Positions 6,665 to 8,078 of a stretch of DNA of 8,078 nucleotides are shown piece after piece. Origin of the DNA: Clostridiales bacterium (lineage in GTDB: Bacteria > Bacillota > Clostridia > Oscillospirales > Acutalibacteraceae); contig DYBQ01000068.1 of the NCBI GenBank assembly GCA_019418545.1, forward strand, positions 1-8,078, read 5' to 3'. A program made the translations under genes and the position numbers. The notes under the pieces are model-generated. The model was not told where the DNA came from. It ran no database searches and saw only the letters and a list, made by a program, of their open reading frames with translations. Every line of letters starts with the position of its first letter. The first letter of the stretch is position 1.

Positions 6665-8078
6665 CTATTTCCCCTCTTTATTCAATGCCGCCTGTAAAGC
6701 TGCCGCAAAGGCGCTCTGGCCTGCTGGCTCCTGCTTGTTCTGGTTGGCAAGGTACCGGCGCACATCCTGCTTGGAAGCCCCGCCCTTGGTCTCCTTCTTC
6801 CGCTGAGCAAAGTGGCTCTCCTTCTCCCGATAGCCGCACCGGCACACGAAAATTTTATTCTCCCCTTCCCCAAACAGCTCCATTTTCTTGTGGCAGTTTG
6901 GGCACCGGGCATTGGTTTCCCGGCTCACGGTACGGCGATAGCCGCACTCCCTATCTTGGCACACCAGCATTTTGCCGTGTTTGCCCTTTACCGACAGCAG
7001 CCTCATGCCGCATTCCGGGCAGATTTCATTGGTCAGGTTGTCATGCTGATACTGGCCTTCGCTATTCTTCACGTCCTCCACCAGATGGGTAGCATAGCTG
7101 CGAATCTCCCCAATAAACTGCTTCCGGGTGTCCTTGCCCTTGCTGATGGCTTCCAGCCGCTGTTCCCATTTGGCGGTGAGCAAAGGTTCCCGCAAATCCT
7201 CCGGTGCAAGAGAAATCAGCTGGGTACCTTTGGAGGTAGGCACCAAAGAATTTCCACGCTTTTCCATATAGAAGGAGGAAAACAGCTTTTCAATGATGTC
7301 CGCCCGGGTAGCGGGAGTACCCAGTCCACCGCCCAGATAGCCCTTCATTTCCTTGTCGGACACATAGGCGGAGGGGTTCTCCATCGCAGAAAGCAAGGTG
7401 GCCTCTGTATACCGTGCCGGGGGCTGGGTTTTGCAGGCTTTGAGCTGGAAGTTTTTCAGAGTAAAAGTCTGCCCCTTTTCCAGAGGCGGCAACGACTGTT
7501 CCTCCTGCTCCTCCTCATCCCGAAGCTGCTCGGCCCGCTTCCATCCCAGATTCAACTCCGCACGTCCGGCGGCAGTAAACCGCTGTCCCTCACAGGTGAG
7601 GACAGCCTTCAACGATTCATACTCATAATTTGGGAAAAAGCAGGCCAAAAAGCGCCGCACCACCAGCCAGTAAATGCGCTTTTCCTCGTTGTTCATGGCT
7701 TCCAAATCAGCCGGTTCCTCGGTAGGGATAATAGCATGATGGTCGCTGACCTTGGCATCGTTAATGCAGGCCCTACAGATAGGACGCTTCTCCCGGAGCA
7801 CTTCCCGGGCAATGGGGGCATATTCGCCCCGAGCTACAGCCTGCACCCGCTCTGTGAGGGTGGGGACAATGTCTGCCGTAAGATAGCGGGAATCCGTGCG
7901 GGGATAGGTTAGGGCCTTGTAGCGTTCATACAGGCTCTGCATCACGTTCAAGGTCTGTTTGGGGCTCATCTGGTACAGCCGGTTAGCATCCCGCTGTAAC
8001 TCGGTAAGGTCATAGAGCATGGGCGGCGGAGTTGATTTTTTCGTCCGCTTCACTTCCTGTACAGTGGCGGTTTTCCCT
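6665..8078 (-). CDS. topB: DNA topoisomerase III, C-terminal part, cut by window edge
   Basis: About 470 residues of a type IA topoisomerase; the frame is open to the window edge, so the Toprim domain and true start lie outside. The GTG at 8053 is internal, not a start: the codons before it (reading T-V-Q-E-V) continue the family sequence. Counting from 8053, there is P-P-P-M-L-Y-D-L-T-E-L-Q at 9-20, the catalytic motif L-T-Y-P-R-T-D-S-R-Y-L at 48-58 with active-site Tyr at 50, D-H-H-A-I-I-P-T at 104-111, and G-L-G-T-P-A-T-R-A-D-I-I at 243-254. Two zinc-ribbon-like cysteine sets follow at 345-370 (C-P-E-C ... C-x4-C) and 384-406 (C-P-N-C ... C-R-C), then a Lys/Gln/Ala-rich tail. TopB relaxes and decatenates DNA by single-strand passage. 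The neighbours (flavoprotein, queH) suggest a chromosomal housekeeping copy, but Clostridia also carry topB on integrative elements, and the upstream context is not visible. Confidence 0.93.
   Translation of the reverse strand, partial: GKTATVQEVKRTKKSTPPPMLYDLTELQRDANRLYQMSPKQTLNVMQSLYERYKALTYPRTDSRYLTADIVPTLTERVQAVARGEYAPIAREVLREKRPICRACINDAKVSDHHAIIPTEEPADLEAMNNEEKRIYWLVVRRFLACFFPNYEYESLKAVLTCEGQRFTAAGRAELNLGWKRAEQLRDEEEQEEQSLPPLEKGQTFTLKNFQLKACKTQPPARYTEATLLSAMENPSAYVSDKEMKGYLGGGLGTPATRADIIEKLFSSFYMEKRGNSLVPTSKGTQLISLAPEDLREPLLTAKWEQRLEAISKGKDTRKQFIGEIRSYATHLVEDVKNSEGQYQHDNLTNEICPECGMRLLSVKGKHGKMLVCQDRECGYRRTVSRETNARCPNCHKKMELFGEGENKIFVCRCGYREKESHFAQRKKETKGGASKQDVRRYLANQNKQEPAGQSAFAAALQAALNKEGK
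6671..6676 (-). promoter_or_regulatory. Ribosome-binding site for the TTG start at 6662
   Basis: GAGGGG on the minus strand, within the last codons of topB, with 8 nt to the TTG at 6662-6660. The topB stop TAG lies between the site and the start, so ribosomes finishing topB are placed to restart on the flavoprotein gene. Confidence 0.65.

Noticed and set aside
6812..7912. Plus-strand 366-codon open frame over topB
   Set aside because: It is the antisense shadow of topB, which carries the catalytic Tyr motif and zinc-ribbon cysteines on the minus strand.

Overview
The window looks like chromosome from a Gram-positive, low-to-mid GC anaerobe of the class Clostridia, probably a gut-associated Oscillospiraceae/Lachnospiraceae relative. 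The signs are an LPXTG-like sorting signal of the S-P-x-T-G type, strong AGGAGG ribosome-binding sites, a QueH-type (not QueG) epoxyqueuosine reductase, and a large surface glycosidase of the GH85 family. The genus cannot be fixed from this sequence alone. All supported genes lie on the minus strand, so the biological order runs from high to low coordinates.

Region 1 (8078 to 4409) is a tightly packed run of four genes. They are the C-terminal two thirds of a DNA topoisomerase III (topB, cut by the window edge), a pyridoxamine 5'-phosphate oxidase-like flavoprotein with a TTG start 2 bp after the topB stop, the epoxyqueuosine reductase queH 21 bp further on, and an SLC13/ArsB-type permease whose start overlaps the queH end by 11 bp. 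The spacing and overlaps suggest one transcript. The products share no obvious pathway; QueH does the last step of queuosine synthesis in tRNA, and the permease substrate is unknown.

Region 2 (4408 to 4165) is a 244 bp AT-rich intergenic stretch. I see no clear terminator for the operon in it. It holds a TATAAT box and a perfect 14 bp palindrome just before the next gene.

Region 3 (4164 to 426) is one large gene for a secreted, wall-anchored 1231-residue GH85 endo-beta-N-acetylglucosaminidase. It has a signal peptide, catalytic domain with the N-Q-E active-site motif, beta-sandwich domains, three FIVAR-type helical repeats, an Asp/Lys/Pro linker and a sorting signal. It should release N-glycans from glycoproteins at the cell surface. 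A strong hairpin terminator follows.

Region 4 (425 to 1) has a well-formed sigma-A-type promoter and the first 111 codons of an AT-rich gene that resembles the N-terminal part of DUF2961 (GH172-related) proteins. It runs off the window. If that assignment holds, two carbohydrate-active genes sit side by side, but the terminator and separate promoter mean they are transcribed independently.

I found no mobile element, tRNA, rRNA or CRISPR array. The most useful leads are the GH85 protein, the AT-rich DUF2961-like neighbour, the palindrome at the GH85 promoter and the coupling of queH with a permease gene.
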